A stretch of DNA of 64,000 nucleotides from Chitinimonas sp. BJYL2 (GCF_027257935.1 NZ_JANZKW010000001.1:558001-622000), one strand, 5' to 3'; positions 18,845 through 38,502 are shown, counted from the first letter of the stretch. The notes: generated by a model from the sequence alone, not told the origin. A program made the numbers and translations.

Positions 18845-19108
18845 TCAAGCGCCGCGCGCCTTCTCAACCAGAGCCGTCACAATCCAAGCCTTGGTCTTGG
18901 AAATGGGGCGGGTTTCCTGGATGGTCACAACATCACCCTCACCATAGGCGTTGGCTTCATCGTGCGCGTGGTACTTCTTGGAAAGACGGATCACCTTGCC
19001 ATACAGCGGGTGCTTGACCTTGCGCTCGACGAGCACAACGACAGTCTTGTCCATCTTGTTGCTTACTACGCGGCCGGTCAACGACCGCTTCAGTTTGGTC
19101 TCGGTCAT
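18845..19108 (-). CDS. rpsQ: 30S ribosomal protein S17
   Basis: OB-fold 16S rRNA-binding protein. The 87 residues contain [20 protein letters not shown] and [25 protein letters not shown], both diagnostic. Last gene of the S10 group; its start directly follows the rpmC stop without a gap, and a 210-base regulatory gap follows it. Confidence 0.98.
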   Translation of the reverse strand: MTETKLKRSLTGRVVSNKMDKTVVVLVERKVKHPLYGKVIRLSKKYHAHDEANAYGEGDVVTIQETRPISKTKAWIVTALVEKARGA

Positions 19109-19297
19109 TTACGCCACCTTTTGAGCCAGAATGGTGCGCACGCGAGCAATATCACGGCGCACGCGCTTCAGTTCGCTGGTCTTGGCAAGCTGCTGGGTAG
19201 CCAGCTGCATGCGCAGACCGAACTGGGCCTTCAGGAGCGAGGTGAGCTCAGCCTTGAGCTCATCGACCGACTTGTTACGCAATTCAGTCGCTTTCAT
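19109..19297 (-). CDS. rpmC: 50S ribosomal protein L29
   Basis: Small helical protein at the tunnel exit, part of the docking site for trigger factor and SRP. From the ATG at 19297 it has 62 residues, [20 protein letters not shown] through [16 protein letters not shown] start five codons earlier would overlap rplP; the chosen start follows the rplP stop codon by one base. Confidence 0.97.
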   Translation of the reverse strand: MKATELRNKSVDELKAELTSLLKAQFGLRMQLATQQLAKTSELKRVRRDIARVRTILAQKVA

Positions 19298-19298
19298 C

Positions 19299-19715
19299 TC
19301 ACTGCCCCACATGTCGGGTTACGAAAGTCGTCGCAATCGGCAGCTTGGCGGCAGCCAGACGGAAGGCTTCGCGGGCGAGGGTCTCGTCCACACCATCCAT
19401 CTCGTACAGCACCTTGCCAGGCTGAATTTCGGCGACGTAGTAGTCCGGGCTACCCTTACCGTTACCCATACGGACTTCGGCAGGCTTGGACGAGATCGGC
19501 TTGTCCGGGAAGACACGAATCCAGACGCGACCACCCCGCTTGATATGACGGGTCATGGCGCGACGCGCGGCTTCGATCTGACGGGCGGTCAGGCGACCGC
19601 GGCCGATAGCCTTGAGGCCCCACTCACCGAAGCTAACCTTGTTACCGCGGGTAGCGACGCCGGTGTTACGGCCCTTCTGCTGTTTGCGGTACTTGAGTCT
19701 AGTTGGCTGCAGCAT
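19299..19715 (-). CDS. rplP: 50S ribosomal protein L16
   Basis: Late-assembly protein contacting the A- and P-site tRNAs. The 138 residues begin [17 protein letters not shown] and include the SFGEWGLKA and [24 protein letters not shown] segments; the Arg that is hydroxylated by RoxA in E. coli lies in the conserved VRMGNGKG region neighbourhood. Its first 17 bases overlap the end of rpsC. Confidence 0.98.
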   Translation of the reverse strand: MLQPTRLKYRKQQKGRNTGVATRGNKVSFGEWGLKAIGRGRLTARQIEAARRAMTRHIKRGGRVWIRVFPDKPISSKPAEVRMGNGKGSPDYYVAEIQPGKVLYEMDGVDETLAREAFRLAAAKLPIATTFVTRHVGQ

Positions 19716-20403
19716 TTCGAGGCCCCTTTCGCGGCTTGCGTTCGGCTTGTTCCGGCTGAGCGGCCACTTCCTGGCCAGCCTTCACTTCACCCTTGTAAAC
19801 CCACACCTTGATACCGATCACGCCGTACGTGGTCATGGCTTCGGAGGTTGCGTAGTCGATATCGGCACGCAGGGTGTGCAAGGGCACACGGCCTTCGCGA
19901 TACCACTCAGTACGAGCGATTTCGATACCATTCAGACGGCCCGACGACATGATCTTGATGCCCTGCGCACCCAGACGCATGGCGTTCTGCATCGCGCGCT
20001 TCATGGCACGACGGAACATCACGCGCTTTTCCAGCTGGGCAGCAATGGAATCGGCGATCACTTGCGAATCGATTTCCGGCTTGCGGATCTCTTCGATGTT
20101 GATGTGCACAGGCACACCCATCAGCTTGACGAGATCGCGCTTGAGGACTTCGATGTCTTCACCCTTCTTACCGATCACGACACCCGGACGGGCGCTGTGA
20201 ATGGTGATGCGGGCGTTCTTGGCGGGGCGCTCAATGACGATGCGGCCTACCGAGGCGTGCGACAACTTTTTCTTCAGGAACTCACGGACCTTGATGTCTT
20301 CTGCAAGCATGGCCGGGAAATTACGGCTGCTGGCATACCACTTCGAAGCCCAGTTCTTGGTGACGGCCAAACGAAAGCCGATCGGATGAATTTTCTGTCC
20401 CAT
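19699..20403 (-). CDS. rpsC: 30S ribosomal protein S3
   Basis: Lines the mRNA entry tunnel and contributes helicase activity. The 234 residues have [18 protein letters not shown] at the start, a KH type-2 domain at about 39-107 ([19 protein letters not shown]) and the C-terminal domain with [20 protein letters not shown]. The last 25 residues are basic and probably flexible. Confidence 0.98.
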   Translation of the reverse strand: MGQKIHPIGFRLAVTKNWASKWYASSRNFPAMLAEDIKVREFLKKKLSHASVGRIVIERPAKNARITIHSARPGVVIGKKGEDIEVLKRDLVKLMGVPVHINIEEIRKPEIDSQVIADSIAAQLEKRVMFRRAMKRAMQNAMRLGAQGIKIMSSGRLNGIEIARTEWYREGRVPLHTLRADIDYATSEAMTTYGVIGIKVWVYKGEVKAGQEVAAQPEQAERKPRKGPRNAAAN

Positions 20404-20410
20404 ATCGTCC

Positions 20411-20740
20411 TCACTCGCCCACGGTCAGGGTGATGTGGCAAGTTTGCTTCTCGATGCGATTACCGCGGCCTTTGGCACGAGCGGTAAAGCGCTTCAGCGA
20501 AGTGCCCTTGTCCACGTAAATGGTCGTCACCTTGAGGGCGTCGATATCGGCGCCGTCGTTGTGCTCGGCATTGGCAATCGCCGAGAGCAACAGCTTCTTG
20601 ATGATGACCGCGCCCTTTTTGGGGCTGAACGTCAGAATATTGATGGCGTGCTCAACGGGCTTGCCGCGCACCAGGTCTGCGACCAGGCGTGCTTTTTGAG
20701 CCGAGAGACGTGCGCCATTCAAAGTAGCGGAAGTTTGCAT
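20411..20740 (-). CDS. rplV: 50S ribosomal protein L22
   Basis: Its long hairpin forms part of the nascent-chain tunnel and the macrolide-sensitive constriction. The 109-residue product shows [20 protein letters not shown], the hairpin region [23 protein letters not shown] without visible deletions or duplications, and a normal length. Confidence 0.98.
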   Translation of the reverse strand: MQTSATLNGARLSAQKARLVADLVRGKPVEHAINILTFSPKKGAVIIKKLLLSAIANAEHNDGADIDALKVTTIYVDKGTSLKRFTARAKGRGNRIEKQTCHITLTVGE

Positions 20741-20749
20741 GGCAGCACC

Positions 20750-21025
20750 TTACTTCTTGGCTTTTTTGTCGGCGGCGTGACCCTTGAACGTCCGGGTCAG
20801 CGAGAACTCGCCCAACTTGTGGCCCACCATGTTCTCGTTCACATACACGGGAACATGCTGCTTACCGTTGTGCACCGCGATAGTCAGACCGACGAAGTCG
20901 GGCAACACGGTGGAACGACGGGACCAGGTCTTGATGGGGCGCTTGTCATTGGTGGCGCGAACTGCTTCGATCTTCTTGAGCAGATGGGCGTCAACAAACG
21001 GGCCTTTTTTAACGGAACGAGCCAT
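20750..21025 (-). CDS. rpsS: 30S ribosomal protein S19
   Basis: Head protein forming bridges with the 50S central protuberance. The 91 residues begin [19 protein letters not shown] and include [21 protein letters not shown] and [18 protein letters not shown]. Confidence 0.98.
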   Translation of the reverse strand: MARSVKKGPFVDAHLLKKIEAVRATNDKRPIKTWSRRSTVLPDFVGLTIAVHNGKQHVPVYVNENMVGHKLGEFSLTRTFKGHAADKKAKK

Positions 21026-21031
21026 GTTTAA

Positions 21032-21862
21032 TTACCCCTTATTCGAATAGCGGCGGCGCACGATCATGTTGTCGGTGCGCTTGTTGCTACGAGTGCGGTA
21101 ACCCTTAGCCGGGGTACCCCACGGGCTAACCGGCACGCGGCCCTCACCCGTCTTGCCTTCACCACCACCGTGCGGGTGATCGATCGGATTCATCACGGTA
21201 CCGCGAACGGTCGGACGAATACCGCGCCAGCGATTTGCACCGGCCTTACCGATCTTGCGCAGGTTGTGCTCTTCGTTGCCGACTTCACCGATGGTGGCGC
21301 GGCAATCAACGTGCACCTTGCGGATTTCGCCCGAACGCAGACGCAGCTGAGCGTAAGCACCCTCGCGAGCCAGCAGCTGAACCGAGGCGCCGGCCGAGCG
21401 TGCAATCTGCGCGCCCTTGCCCGGCTGCATCTCGATGCAGTGGATGGTGCTACCGACCGGGATATTACGCAGCGGCAGGGTGTTGCCAACCTTGATCGGC
21501 GCTTCGGCACCGCTCACCACCTGCGCACCGACCTTCAGGCCGCGCGGAGCGATGATGTAGCGACGCTCACCATCTGCGTAGCAGAGCAACGCGATGTGGG
21601 CGGTACGGTTCGGGTCATATTCCAGACGCTCGACCTTGGCGACGATGCCGTCCTTGTTGCGACGGAAGTCGATAAGACGATAGTGCTGCTTGTGGCCGCC
21701 ACCCTGATGGCGAACAGTGACAACACCGCGGTTGTTGCGGCCGGCATTCTTGCTCTGGCTTTCAACCAGCGCAGCATGCGGCTTACCCTTATGCAGCTCA
21801 GGATTCACAACCTTGACAACTGCGCGGCGACCCGGGGAAGTTGGTTTTACTTTTACCAGCAT
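21032..21862 (-). CDS. rplB: 50S ribosomal protein L2
   Basis: Highly conserved protein near the peptidyl-transferase centre. The 276 residues contain [20 protein letters not shown], the SH3-like and OB-like domains, and the signature [19 protein letters not shown] carrying the conserved His needed for peptidyl transfer in reconstitution. Ends VRRRYSNKG. Confidence 0.98.
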   Translation of the reverse strand: MLVKVKPTSPGRRAVVKVVNPELHKGKPHAALVESQSKNAGRNNRGVVTVRHQGGGHKQHYRLIDFRRNKDGIVAKVERLEYDPNRTAHIALLCYADGERRYIIAPRGLKVGAQVVSGAEAPIKVGNTLPLRNIPVGSTIHCIEMQPGKGAQIARSAGASVQLLAREGAYAQLRLRSGEIRKVHVDCRATIGEVGNEEHNLRKIGKAGANRWRGIRPTVRGTVMNPIDHPHGGGEGKTGEGRVPVSPWGTPAKGYRTRSNKRTDNMIVRRRYSNKG

Positions 21863-21874
21863 GGTCCGTTCTCC

Positions 21875-22180
21875 TTATTGCGCAGCCTGAAGGTCGATCT
21901 GCTGACCGGGTTTCAGGGCAACGTAGGCCTTTTTCCAGCCCTTGCGCCAGCCAACCGAACGACCGAAGCGCTTCTGCTTGGCCTTCACGTTGGTTACCTG
22001 GACAGATTCAACCTGAACCTTGAACAGCAGCTCGACGGCAGCCTTGATTTCGGGCTTGGTCGCGTCGCTAGCCACGCGGAACACAACTTGCTCGTTCTTG
22101 TCGGCAACCAGGGTGCTCTTTTCAGAAATCACCGGGGCCAACAGAACCTGGAGCAGACGATCTTCATTCAGACGTGTCAT
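21875..22180 (-). CDS. rplW: 50S ribosomal protein L23
   Basis: Tunnel-exit protein and main docking point for trigger factor, SRP and the Sec channel. The 101 residues include [43 protein letters not shown] and [18 protein letters not shown]. Its start codon overlaps the rplD stop (ATGA, four bases). Confidence 0.98.
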   Translation of the reverse strand: MTRLNEDRLLQVLLAPVISEKSTLVADKNEQVVFRVASDATKPEIKAAVELLFKVQVESVQVTNVKAKQKRFGRSVGWRKGWKKAYVALKPGQQIDLQAAQ

Positions 22181-22800
22181 GCCAGGATCTCCTCGATTTG
22201 CTTGAGCGCCTCGCGAGTCACAACAATCTTCTTGAAGCGGACCAAGCTGACCGGGTCGGCTTGCGACGGCTCAAGCACCAGCACACTCGGCAGATTGCGC
22301 GAAGCGAGGTACAGGTTTTCGTCCAGATTGTCGGTAACGATCAGGGTGCGCTCGTTCAGACCCATGGCGGCCAGCTTGGCGGCAAATGCCTTGGTCTTCG
22401 GGGTATCGGCAGTAAAGCCATCCACCACGACCAGACGCTCCTCGCGCACCAGCTGCGACAGGATCGCGGCCACACCGGCGCGATACATCTTGCGGTTCAC
22501 CTTTTGGGTGAAGTTCTCATCAGGCGAGTTCGGGAAAATCCGACCACCACCACGCCAGATGGGCGACGACGACATACCGGCACGAGCGCGGCCCGTACCC
22601 TTTTGACGCCAAGGCTTCTTGGTGGTGTGCTTGACTTCGCTACGATCCTTCTGGGCACGATTGCCGCTACGGGCATTGGCCAGATAGGCAGTAACGACCT
22701 GATGCACCAGATCTTCGTTGTACTCACGGCCGAACAAGGCGTCGGACGCGGTCACACTGGCTGCGGCCTGGCCGCTAGCATTGATGACTTTCAGTTCCAT
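22177..22800 (-). CDS. rplD: 50S ribosomal protein L4
   Basis: Tunnel-constriction protein; in E. coli also the repressor of the S10 operon by transcription attenuation and translation. The 207-residue product from the ATG at 22800 starts [11 protein letters not shown]; the extended loop [20 protein letters not shown] is intact. The rplC stop and this start overlap as TGATG, indicating coupling. A GTG one codon earlier is possible but not preferred. Confidence 0.97.
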   Translation of the reverse strand: MELKVINASGQAAASVTASDALFGREYNEDLVHQVVTAYLANARSGNRAQKDRSEVKHTTKKPWRQKGTGRARAGMSSSPIWRGGGRIFPNSPDENFTQKVNRKMYRAGVAAILSQLVREERLVVVDGFTADTPKTKAFAAKLAAMGLNERTLIVTDNLDENLYLASRNLPSVLVLEPSQADPVSLVRFKKIVVTREALKQIEEILA

Positions 22801-23444
22801 CACGCACCTGCCTTCACGCTGGGACGCACAACCACGTCATTGCCCTTGGAGCCAGGAACGGCACCCTTGACGAGCAACAGACCACGTTCTGCATCGACAC
22901 GAACCACTTCCAGGTTCTGCACGGTACGCTTGACGTTACCGAGCTGACCGGCCATGCGCTTACCGGGGAAAACACGACCCGGATCCTGCGCCATACCGAT
23001 GGAACCCGGCGCGTTATGCGACACGGAGTTACCGTGCGAAGCGCGCTGCGAGCTGAAGTTGTGACGCTTGATGGCACCCGAGAAGCCCTTACCCTGCGAA
23101 GTACCGGTCACATCGACCAGCTGACCCACAGTGAAGATTTCCACGGTGATCTGGCTACCCTGTTTGAACTGGGCCAGATCTTCAGCCGACAGCGTGAACT
23201 CGTGCATACCACGACCAGCCTCGACACCTGCCTTCGCAAAGTGACCAGCCTCAGCCTTGTTTACACGACTTGCACGGCGATCGCCGAATGCAACCTGGAC
23301 GGCCGTATAGCCATCCGACTCTTGCGTTTTGATTTGAGTGACGCGATTTGCCGACATTTCCAGCACGGTCACCGGGATGGAAGCACCATCCTCGACGAAC
23401 ACGCGGGTCATACCGACCTTGCGCCCGACAAGTCCTAAGCTCAT
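22800..23444 (-). CDS. rplC: 50S ribosomal protein L3
   Basis: One of the two proteins that initiate 50S assembly; its loop reaches the peptidyl-transferase centre. The 214 residues begin [16 protein letters not shown], with [23 protein letters not shown] in the middle. In the loop [20 protein letters not shown] the position that is the methylated Gln-150 in E. coli (GSIGQ) appears to be Met, going by alignment from memory. A good AAGGAAAG ribosome site precedes it. A 165-base structured gap separates it from rpsJ. Confidence 0.97.
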   Translation of the reverse strand: MSLGLVGRKVGMTRVFVEDGASIPVTVLEMSANRVTQIKTQESDGYTAVQVAFGDRRASRVNKAEAGHFAKAGVEAGRGMHEFTLSAEDLAQFKQGSQITVEIFTVGQLVDVTGTSQGKGFSGAIKRHNFSSQRASHGNSVSHNAPGSIGMAQDPGRVFPGKRMAGQLGNVKRTVQNLEVVRVDAERGLLLVKGAVPGSKGNDVVVRPSVKAGA

Positions 23445-23463
23445 CGTTCTTTCCTTGAAAAGG

Positions 23464-23573
23464 GCCGGCTACGATTGGCCGGCAAATACACAGAAGCCGC
23501 ATTACGCGGCCTGCATCGAACGAAACTAACCGATTCCACAAATGAAAACGGGCTCGCTTATACAGCGAGCCCG
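23464..23573 (-). terminator. Terminator plus structured leader between rpsJ and rplC
   Basis: On the minus strand CGGGCTCGC, loop TGTATAA, GCGAGCCCG (23573 to 23549) is followed by TTTTCATTT: a nine-pair intrinsic terminator after rpsJ. Downstream come two more hairpins, GCCGC-GTAAT-GCGGC near 23507-23493 and GCCGGC-CAATCGTA-GCCGGC (23483-23464) followed by CCTTTTC just ahead of the rplC ribosome site. I find no good -10/-35 pair after the first hairpin, so rplC may depend on read-through. Confidence 0.65.
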
Positions 23574-23609
23574 CGATACTACCGCAACCTCTTGACTTAA
23601 TGCAAGAAA

Positions 23610-23921
23610 TTATTGCAGCTTGATCTCAACATCAACGCCAGCCGGGAGATCCAGCTTCATCAATGCATCAACCGTCTTGTCAGTGGGGTCCACAATATCC
23701 ATCAGGCGCAGATGGGTGCGGATTTCCAGCTGGTCACGCGAGGTCTTGTTGACGTGCGGCGAACGCAGCACGTCGAAACGCTCGATCTTGGTGGGCAGCG
23801 GAACCGGGCCCTTGACCACAGCGCCGGTGCGCTTGGCGGTATCGACGATCTCCTGGGCGGAGCGGTCGATCAGCGCGTAGTCATAAGCCTTGAGGCGGAT
23901 ACGAATCTTTTGATTTGCCAT
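23610..23921 (-). CDS. rpsJ: 30S ribosomal protein S10 / transcription factor NusE
   Basis: Ribosome head protein that also joins NusB and NusG in antitermination and in coupling transcription to translation. The 103-residue product has the usual [20 protein letters not shown] start and [20 protein letters not shown] loop. Here it is linked to the str genes (tuf upstream) and set off from rplC by a terminator. Confidence 0.98.
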   Translation of the reverse strand: MANQKIRIRLKAYDYALIDRSAQEIVDTAKRTGAVVKGPVPLPTKIERFDVLRSPHVNKTSRDQLEIRTHLRLMDIVDPTDKTVDALMKLDLPAGVDVEIKLQ

Positions 23922-23964
23922 GATGATTCCTAAAGAGCACTGCGGCTATATGCCGCTGATTTAA

Positions 23965-24001
23965 ATAAAGAGCAAAGGACCCGGCGAAAGCCACCGGGTC
24001 C
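23965..24001 (-). terminator. Intrinsic terminator or attenuator after the first tuf copy
   Basis: On the minus strand GGACCCGG (24001-23994), loop TGGCTTTCG, CCGGGTCC (23984-23977) then TTTGCTCTTTAT. It lies 12 bases after the tuf stop codon and ahead of rpsJ, so it would lower but need not abolish rpsJ transcription. Confidence 0.65.
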
Positions 24002-24013
24002 CGGGCACATCAA

Positions 24014-25204
<1,191 letters not shown>

Positions 25205-25241
25205 TGCTTCAATCCTCTAGCATTTAACTGGGTGATGGAGA

Positions 25242-25262
25242 CGACCGGACGGGGTCCGGTCG
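25242..25262 (-). other. 9-bp inverted repeat between fusA and tuf
   Basis: CGACCGGAC (25242-25250), loop GGG, GTCCGGTCG (25254-25262). In the transcript this is a compact G+C hairpin 22 bases after the fusA stop. No T run follows on the minus strand, so it is more likely an mRNA stability or processing element than a terminator. Confidence 0.5.
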
Positions 25263-25283
25263 CCACGCACAATCAATGAATTA

Positions 25284-27383
25284 TTACTTCTTGCTGCTCA
25301 TGATGGCTTCAGCGACGTTACGCGGAGCTTCCGAGTAGTGCTTGAATTCCATCGAGTAGGTGGCACGGCCTTGCGACATCGAACGCAGCGTGGTCGAGTA
25401 ACCGAACATTTCCGACAAAGGCACTTCTGCCTTGATCATCTTGCCACCGGCAGGATTGTCATCCATGCCCTGCAGCATGCCGCGACGGGAAGAGATATCG
25501 CCCATGATGTCGCCCATGTACTCTTCCGGCGTTTCGATTTCCACAGCCATCATCGGCTCAAGAATCACCGGACCGGCACGACGCATGGCTTCCTTGAACG
25601 CCAGCGAGCCAGCCAGTTCAAAGGCGATCTGCGACGAGTCAACATCGTGGTAGGAACCGAACGTCAGACGCACCCTGACGTCAACCACCGGGAAGCCAGC
25701 CAGCACGCCAGCTTTCAGCGTGTTCTGGATACCCTTGTCCACCGAAGGGATGAATTCGCGAGGAATCGTACCGCCCTTGATTTCGTCGATGAACTCGTAA
25801 CCCTTGCCTTCACCCGACGGCTCCAGCGTGATCACGCAGTGACCGTACTGACCCTTACCGCCGGACTGCTTGGCATGCTTGCCTTCGATGTCCGCAGCAA
25901 TCTTGGTGACGGTTTCGCGGTAGGCCACTTGCGGGGCGCCCACGTTCGCTTCCACGCCGAATTCGCGCTTCATGCGGTCAACCAGAATTTCCAGGTGCAG
26001 TTCACCCATACCCGACATGATGGTCTGGCCGGTTTCTTCGTCGGTACGTACGCGGAACGACGGGTCTTCCTTGGCCAGGCGGTTCAGGGCAACGCCCATC
26101 TTCTCCTGGTCAGCCTTGGTCTTCGGTTCGACGGCAACGTGAATCACCGGCTCAGGGAATACCATGCGCTCCAAGGTGATGACGTGATCCGGATCGCACA
26201 GGGTCTCACCAGTAGTCACATCCTTCAGGCCGATACCGGCAGCAATGTCGCCAGCGCGCACTTCGTCGATTTCCTGACGGTCGTTGGCGTGCATCTGCAC
26301 AATACGACCCATGCGCTCTTTCTTGCCCTTCACAGCGTTCATCACGGTGTCGCCAGAGTTCACGACGCCAGAGTAAACACGGAAGAAGGTCAGCTGACCC
26401 ACGTACGGATCGCTCATCAGCTTGAAGGCCAGCGCGGAGAACGGCGCAGAGTCCGAAGCCTCGCGGGTGGCCGGCTGTTCGCGATCATCGATACCAGCAA
26501 CCGGGGGCACATCCACTGGCGACGGCAGCAGCTGAACGACAGCATCCAGCATCAGCTGTACACCCTTGTTCTTGAACGCTGTACCGCACAGCATCGGCTG
26601 GATTTCGCAAGCCAGCGTACGAGCACGCAGCGCGCCGATCAGCTCCTCTTCCGTCATTTCACCGGTTTCGAGGTACTTGTTCATCAGCTCTTCAGACGAC
26701 TCAGCCGCAGCCTCGACCATCTTCTCGCGCCATTCGTTTGCCGTAGCAACCAGATCAGCCGGAATGTCGACATAGTCGAACTTCATGCCTTGCGAAGCCT
26801 CATCCCACAGGATGGCCTTCATCTTGATCAGGTCGACCACGCCGGTGAAGCCGTCTTCAGCACCGATCGGGATCGCGATAGGTACCGGGTTGGCCTTCAG
26901 GCGCACGCGCATCTGCTCGACCACACGGAAGAAGTTGGCACCCTGACGGTCCATCTTGTTCACGAAGGCCAGACGCGGCACCTTGTACTTGTTGGCCTGA
27001 CGCCATACGGTTTCCGACTGAGGCTGAACACCGCCCACAGCGCAGTAAACCATACAGGCACCATCCAGCACGCGCATAGAACGCTCCACCTCGATGGTGA
27101 AGTCGACGTGGCCCGGGGTGTCAATGATGTTGATGCGATGCTGCTCGAACTGGTTAGCCATGCCTTTCCAGAACGTGGTGGTGGCAGCGGAGGTAATCGT
27201 GATACCACGCTCCTGCTCCTGCTCCATCCAGTCCATGGTGGCGGCGCCATCGTGCACTTCACCGATCTTGTGATTCACACCGGTGTAGAAAAGAATGCGC
27301 TCGGTCGTCGTGGTTTTACCCGCGTCGATGTGCGCGCTAATACCGATGTTCCGGTAGCGTTCAATGGGTGTAATGCGTGCCAC
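25284..27383 (-). CDS. fusA: Elongation factor G
   Basis: GTPase that drives translocation and, with RRF, ribosome recycling. The 699 residues start [20 protein letters not shown], with G1 AHIDAGKT at 17-24, DTPGHVDF and [10 protein letters not shown] in the G domain, then domains II-V (GMGELHLEI in domain III). Standard length, no visible fusidic-acid-resistance signature that I can judge. Confidence 0.98.
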   Translation of the reverse strand: MARITPIERYRNIGISAHIDAGKTTTTERILFYTGVNHKIGEVHDGAATMDWMEQEQERGITITSAATTTFWKGMANQFEQHRINIIDTPGHVDFTIEVERSMRVLDGACMVYCAVGGVQPQSETVWRQANKYKVPRLAFVNKMDRQGANFFRVVEQMRVRLKANPVPIAIPIGAEDGFTGVVDLIKMKAILWDEASQGMKFDYVDIPADLVATANEWREKMVEAAAESSEELMNKYLETGEMTEEELIGALRARTLACEIQPMLCGTAFKNKGVQLMLDAVVQLLPSPVDVPPVAGIDDREQPATREASDSAPFSALAFKLMSDPYVGQLTFFRVYSGVVNSGDTVMNAVKGKKERMGRIVQMHANDRQEIDEVRAGDIAAGIGLKDVTTGETLCDPDHVITLERMVFPEPVIHVAVEPKTKADQEKMGVALNRLAKEDPSFRVRTDEETGQTIMSGMGELHLEILVDRMKREFGVEANVGAPQVAYRETVTKIAADIEGKHAKQSGGKGQYGHCVITLEPSGEGKGYEFIDEIKGGTIPREFIPSVDKGIQNTLKAGVLAGFPVVDVRVRLTFGSYHDVDSSQIAFELAGSLAFKEAMRRAGPVILEPMMAVEIETPEEYMGDIMGDISSRRGMLQGMDDNPAGGKMIKAEVPLSEMFGYSTTLRSMSQGRATYSMEFKHYSEAPRNVAEAIMSSKK

Positions 27384-27411
27384 AGCGAATACCTTTACTT
27401 AAATCGACGAA

Positions 27412-27882
27412 TTAGAAGCGGTAGTGAGCAAAAGCCTTGTTGGCTTCGGCCATACGGTGCACTTCGTCACGCTTCTTCATTGCGCCGCCACGGCCTTCAA
27501 CGGCGTCGAGCAGTTCACCTGCGAGACGTTGACCCATGGACTTTTCACCGCGCTTGCGGGCGGCATCGCGCAGCCAACGCATGGCCAGAGCGATACGACG
27601 GTTCTGACGAACCTCGACCGGCACCTGGTAGTTGGCACCGCCAACACGGCGGCTCTTGACTTCAACGACCGGCTTCACGTTGTTGAGGGCTTGGGAGAAC
27701 ACCTCAATGGGGGCCTTGCCGGTCTTCTTTTCAACAATTTCCAGCGCGCCATAAATGATGCGTTCGGCAACCGACTTCTTGCCGTCGATCATCACGACGT
27801 TCATGAACTTGGACAGCTCTTCGCTACCGAACTTTGGATCCGGCAATACTTCGCGTTTGGGGACTTCTCTACGACGTGGCAT
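27412..27882 (-). CDS. rpsG: 30S ribosomal protein S7
   Basis: Initiates assembly of the 30S head and touches E-site tRNA; in E. coli it represses the str operon by binding the rpsL-rpsG gap. The 156-residue product starts [20 protein letters not shown] and has [19 protein letters not shown]. The 160-base gap upstream to rpsL is large enough for a comparable RNA site, though I cannot identify one. Confidence 0.98.
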   Translation of the reverse strand: MPRRREVPKREVLPDPKFGSEELSKFMNVVMIDGKKSVAERIIYGALEIVEKKTGKAPIEVFSQALNNVKPVVEVKSRRVGGANYQVPVEVRQNRRIALAMRWLRDAARKRGEKSMGQRLAGELLDAVEGRGGAMKKRDEVHRMAEANKAFAHYRF

Positions 27883-28042
27883 GTTTCAACCTCAGTAGTT
27901 TTCAGTTGAGCGCATCTCTGGATGCACTCGCGACCGACCAATGGATCAGTCACTTACTCGACGGCGCACCGGTGTGCGTCTCGCCGTTGCCGCGAATATC
28001 CTGAACGGGCAGGACGGGGCTCGCGGACATAACCCAGGCCGA

Positions 28043-28417
28043 TTAAGCCTTCGGACGCTTGGCGCCGTACTTGGAACGAGCCTGCTTACGATCCTTGACA
28101 CCAGCGGTATCGAGCGAACCGCGCACGGTGTGGTAACGCACACCTGGCAAATCCTTGACACGACCGCCGCGAATCAGCACGACCGAGTGTTCCTGCAGGT
28201 TGTGGCCTTCACCGCCGATGTACGAAATGACTTCGAAACCGTTGGTCAGACGCACCTTGGCAACCTTACGAAGGGCCGAGTTCGGCTTCTTCGGGGTAGT
28301 GGTGTAAACGCGCGTGCAGACGCCGCGTTTTTGCGGGCAGGCTTCAAGCGCAGGTACTTTGCTCTTGGCCGTTTCCGCCACACGTCCCTTACGGACGAGC
28401 TGGTTGATGGTTGGCAT
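28043..28417 (-). CDS. rpsL: 30S ribosomal protein S12
   Basis: Decoding-site protein that controls accuracy. The 124 residues contain [16 protein letters not shown] with K43 unchanged and [17 protein letters not shown] with K88 unchanged, so the classical streptomycin-resistance positions are wild type. First gene of the str operon, with a near-consensus promoter upstream. Confidence 0.98.
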   Translation of the reverse strand: MPTINQLVRKGRVAETAKSKVPALEACPQKRGVCTRVYTTTPKKPNSALRKVAKVRLTNGFEVISYIGGEGHNLQEHSVVLIRGGRVKDLPGVRYHTVRGSLDTAGVKDRKQARSKYGAKRPKA

Positions 28418-28443
28418 TTATCTCTTTCCCAAAAGTAAAAATA

Positions 28444-28462
28444 GCGTCCTCACGCAAGACGC
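28444..28462 (-). other. Leader hairpin of the str operon
   Basis: On the minus strand GCGTC-TTGCGTGAG-GACGC (28462 to 28444) followed by TATTTTTACTTTT, about 26 bases before the rpsL start. The stem has only five pairs, so it would be a weak attenuator at most. Confidence 0.35.
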
Positions 28463-28492
28463 ATGAAGGGCCGCCCCCACAAAAGAGCGCGG

Positions 28493-28522
28493 ATTATAGG
28501 TAAATCAAGCGCTTAGTGTCAA
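28493..28522 (-). promoter_or_regulatory. str-operon promoter before rpsL
   Basis: Minus strand TTGACA (28517-28522), 18-base spacer, TATAAT (28493-28498): both hexamers are perfect. The bases after the -10 (CCGCGCTC) make a G+C-rich discriminator, as in promoters under stringent control. Confidence 0.85.
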
Positions 28523-28585
28523 CAAACCCTCCCGCCGCCCATCGCCAACAAGGCGCCAGGCAGACAGAAGGGTTGAAGAGTGCGG

Positions 28586-28616
28586 CATGACCGGGACGGT
28601 ACGCGCCCCGGTCATG
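28586..28616 (-). terminator. Possible terminator hairpin after rpoC
   Basis: CATGACCGGG (28586-28595) and CCCGGTCATG (28607-28616) form a perfect ten-pair stem with an 11-base loop, just past the rpoC stop codon. The following bases on the minus strand are not T-rich, so termination may need Rho or be incomplete. It separates rpoC from the rpsL promoter. Confidence 0.5.
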
Positions 28617-28620
28617 TTGC

Positions 28621-32820
<4,200 letters not shown>

Positions 32821-32912
32821 GTTTCTATCCTCGTTTCACGAGTGAGGCCCTGCCTTGTCTGGCGCTGTGCGGGACGCGGCCTCACTGCCTCGTCCCGCGC
32901 GCCATTCAGGCT

Positions 32913-37097
<4,185 letters not shown>

Positions 37098-37199
37098 AGA
37101 GTCTCCGGTCGAGTGGGGGCGCTAAACCAAACCACAAATTCCGCAGGGCAGAGTTTCCAGTTTGGCAACGCTAAACAGCAAAGGCCTATAAACGCAGAT

Positions 37200-37225
37200 A
37201 GGCTGGCGACCGAAGTCACCAGCCT
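37200..37225 (-). other. rplL-rpoB intergenic attenuator-like hairpin with UUCG loop
   Basis: The minus strand reads AGGCTGGTGAC-TTCG-GTCGCCAGCCT: eleven pairs, one being a G-U wobble, capped by a C(UUCG)G tetraloop. It stands 22 bases after the rplL stop, in the 149-base gap before rpoB where E. coli has a partial terminator that sets the L12 to beta ratio. Only a short T-rich run (GTTTAT) follows. Confidence 0.65.
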
Positions 37226-37246
37226 CTCACATCTCCCGAGGGAGAC

Positions 37247-37615
37247 TTACTTCATCTCGGCGGTTGCGCCAGCTTCGATCAGCTTCTTGACCATCGCTTC
37301 AGCATCAGCCTTCGGTGCACCTTCCTTGACGGTCTTGGGAGCGCCGTCGACCAGGTCTTTGGCTTCCTTCAGGCCGAGGCCAGTCAGTTCGCGAACGACC
37401 TTGATCACGCCAACCTTGTTGGCGCCAGCGCCGGTCAGGATCACGTCGAATTCGGTCTTCTCTTCAACCACGGCAGCAGCAGCGGCAGGGCCGGCAACAG
37501 CAACAGCAGCAGCGGAAACGCCGAACTTCTCTTCGAATGCCTTCACCAGGTCATTCAGTTCCAGCACGGTCAGGCCGGCAACGGCGTCGAGGATGTCTTC
37601 TTTGGTCAGAGCCAT
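37247..37615 (-). CDS. rplL: 50S ribosomal protein L7/L12
   Basis: Stalk protein present in several copies that recruits translational GTPases. The 122 residues divide into an N-terminal dimerisation helix pair ([20 protein letters not shown]), an Ala-rich hinge near 40-50, and the C-terminal factor-binding domain with [20 protein letters not shown]. Confidence 0.98.
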   Translation of the reverse strand: MALTKEDILDAVAGLTVLELNDLVKAFEEKFGVSAAAVAVAGPAAAAAVVEEKTEFDVILTGAGANKVGVIKVVRELTGLGLKEAKDLVDGAPKTVKEGAPKADAEAMVKKLIEAGATAEMK

Positions 37616-37669
37616 GTTTAATTACTCCTGAATACAGATAAGTCGTGAGATCTAAAACGTGTAGCGCGA

Positions 37670-38206
37670 TCAGGCGGCTTCGGCGGGCGCTTCGGCAGAA
37701 ACGTCGGCCGGTGCTGCACCACCTTGCTTCTTCTCGGCCAGCGCAGCCAGGCCGCGGGCAAAGCCGGCAACCGGTGCCTTCATCACGTAAAGCAGCTTGG
37801 ACAGCAGCTCTTCGCGGCTCGGGATCGAAGCGAGTTGGACAACTTCAGCGGCGTTCAGCGTCTTGCCATCGAAAGAGCCTGCCTTGACCACGATCTTGTC
37901 GTTGGTCTTGGCAAAGTCAGCCAGCACTTTGGCAGCAGCCACCGGGTCGGCGGAAATGCCATACACCAGTGGACCAGCCATGTGATTGGCCAGATCGGCG
38001 AATGCAGTGTCGGCAACAGCGCGGCGAGCCAGTGTGTTCTTCAACACACGCAGGTAAACGCCCTTGGCACGTGCTTCAGCACGCAGCTTGGTCATGGCGC
38101 CGACCTGGATGCCGCGATATTCGGCCACCACGATAGCTTGAGCCTTGGCAACTTCTGCCGAGATCTCCGCTACTACAGCCTTTTTATCGTCGAGATTGAG
38201 ACTCAA
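37670..38206 (-). CDS. rplJ: 50S ribosomal protein L10
   Basis: Stalk base that carries the L7/L12 dimers; the L10-L12 complex represses its own mRNA in E. coli. The 178-residue product has [34 protein letters not shown] and an Ala/Pro-rich C-terminal tail. A strong AGGAGGG ribosome site precedes the ATG, and a typical L10 leader lies upstream. Confidence 0.98.
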   Translation of the reverse strand: MSLNLDDKKAVVAEISAEVAKAQAIVVAEYRGIQVGAMTKLRAEARAKGVYLRVLKNTLARRAVADTAFADLANHMAGPLVYGISADPVAAAKVLADFAKTNDKIVVKAGSFDGKTLNAAEVVQLASIPSREELLSKLLYVMKAPVAGFARGLAALAEKKQGGAAPADVSAEAPAEAA

Positions 38207-38330
38207 GGTCTACCCTCCTGGAAAATCCATTCCCACAACGGGAACGGAGCCTAAGAAAATGGCGACCAATCATCAGGAGAACACGGTAACGATGTCACCG
38301 GGGAAAACCTGTTCTTGGGTACACCATCTG

Positions 38331-38415
38331 CGTAGGGCGGGCTGACGCGGATAATTGCTTACCCCGTATCAGCGACCGATTAAGCAACTTGCCACAATGG
38401 CTTGCCACCCCTACG
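38331..38415 (-). ncRNA. L10 leader (autoregulatory mRNA element of rplJL)
   Basis: The 296-base gap between rplA and rplJ is the only long stretch without a gene in the ribosomal block. On the minus strand GACCGTAGGGG near 38415-38408 can pair with CCCTACG (38337-38331), followed by CAGATGGTG; this CCGTAGG...CCTACG arrangement is the closing helix of the L10 leader of E. coli and relatives, where the L10-L12 complex binds. The rest of the gap down to rplJ holds a short GTTCCCG-TTGT-GGGAA(T) hairpin. Confidence 0.7.
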
Positions 38416-38502
38416 GTCTTTGATAACCCGGGCTTTCCTCGCGGATTGCCCGGCCCAAAGTTCATGCCGGCAGACGCCGAAACGTCCGCCGTTGAAAATG
38501 CT

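Noticed and set aside
25338-27659. 773-residue plus-strand frame opposite fusA and rpsG
   Set aside because: Its bounds follow the codon pattern of fusA, it has no ribosome site or recognisable domain, and it runs across the fusA-rpsG gap. Similar antisense frames lie opposite rpoC, rpoB, both tuf genes and rpoA; all are shadows of strongly biased codon use.
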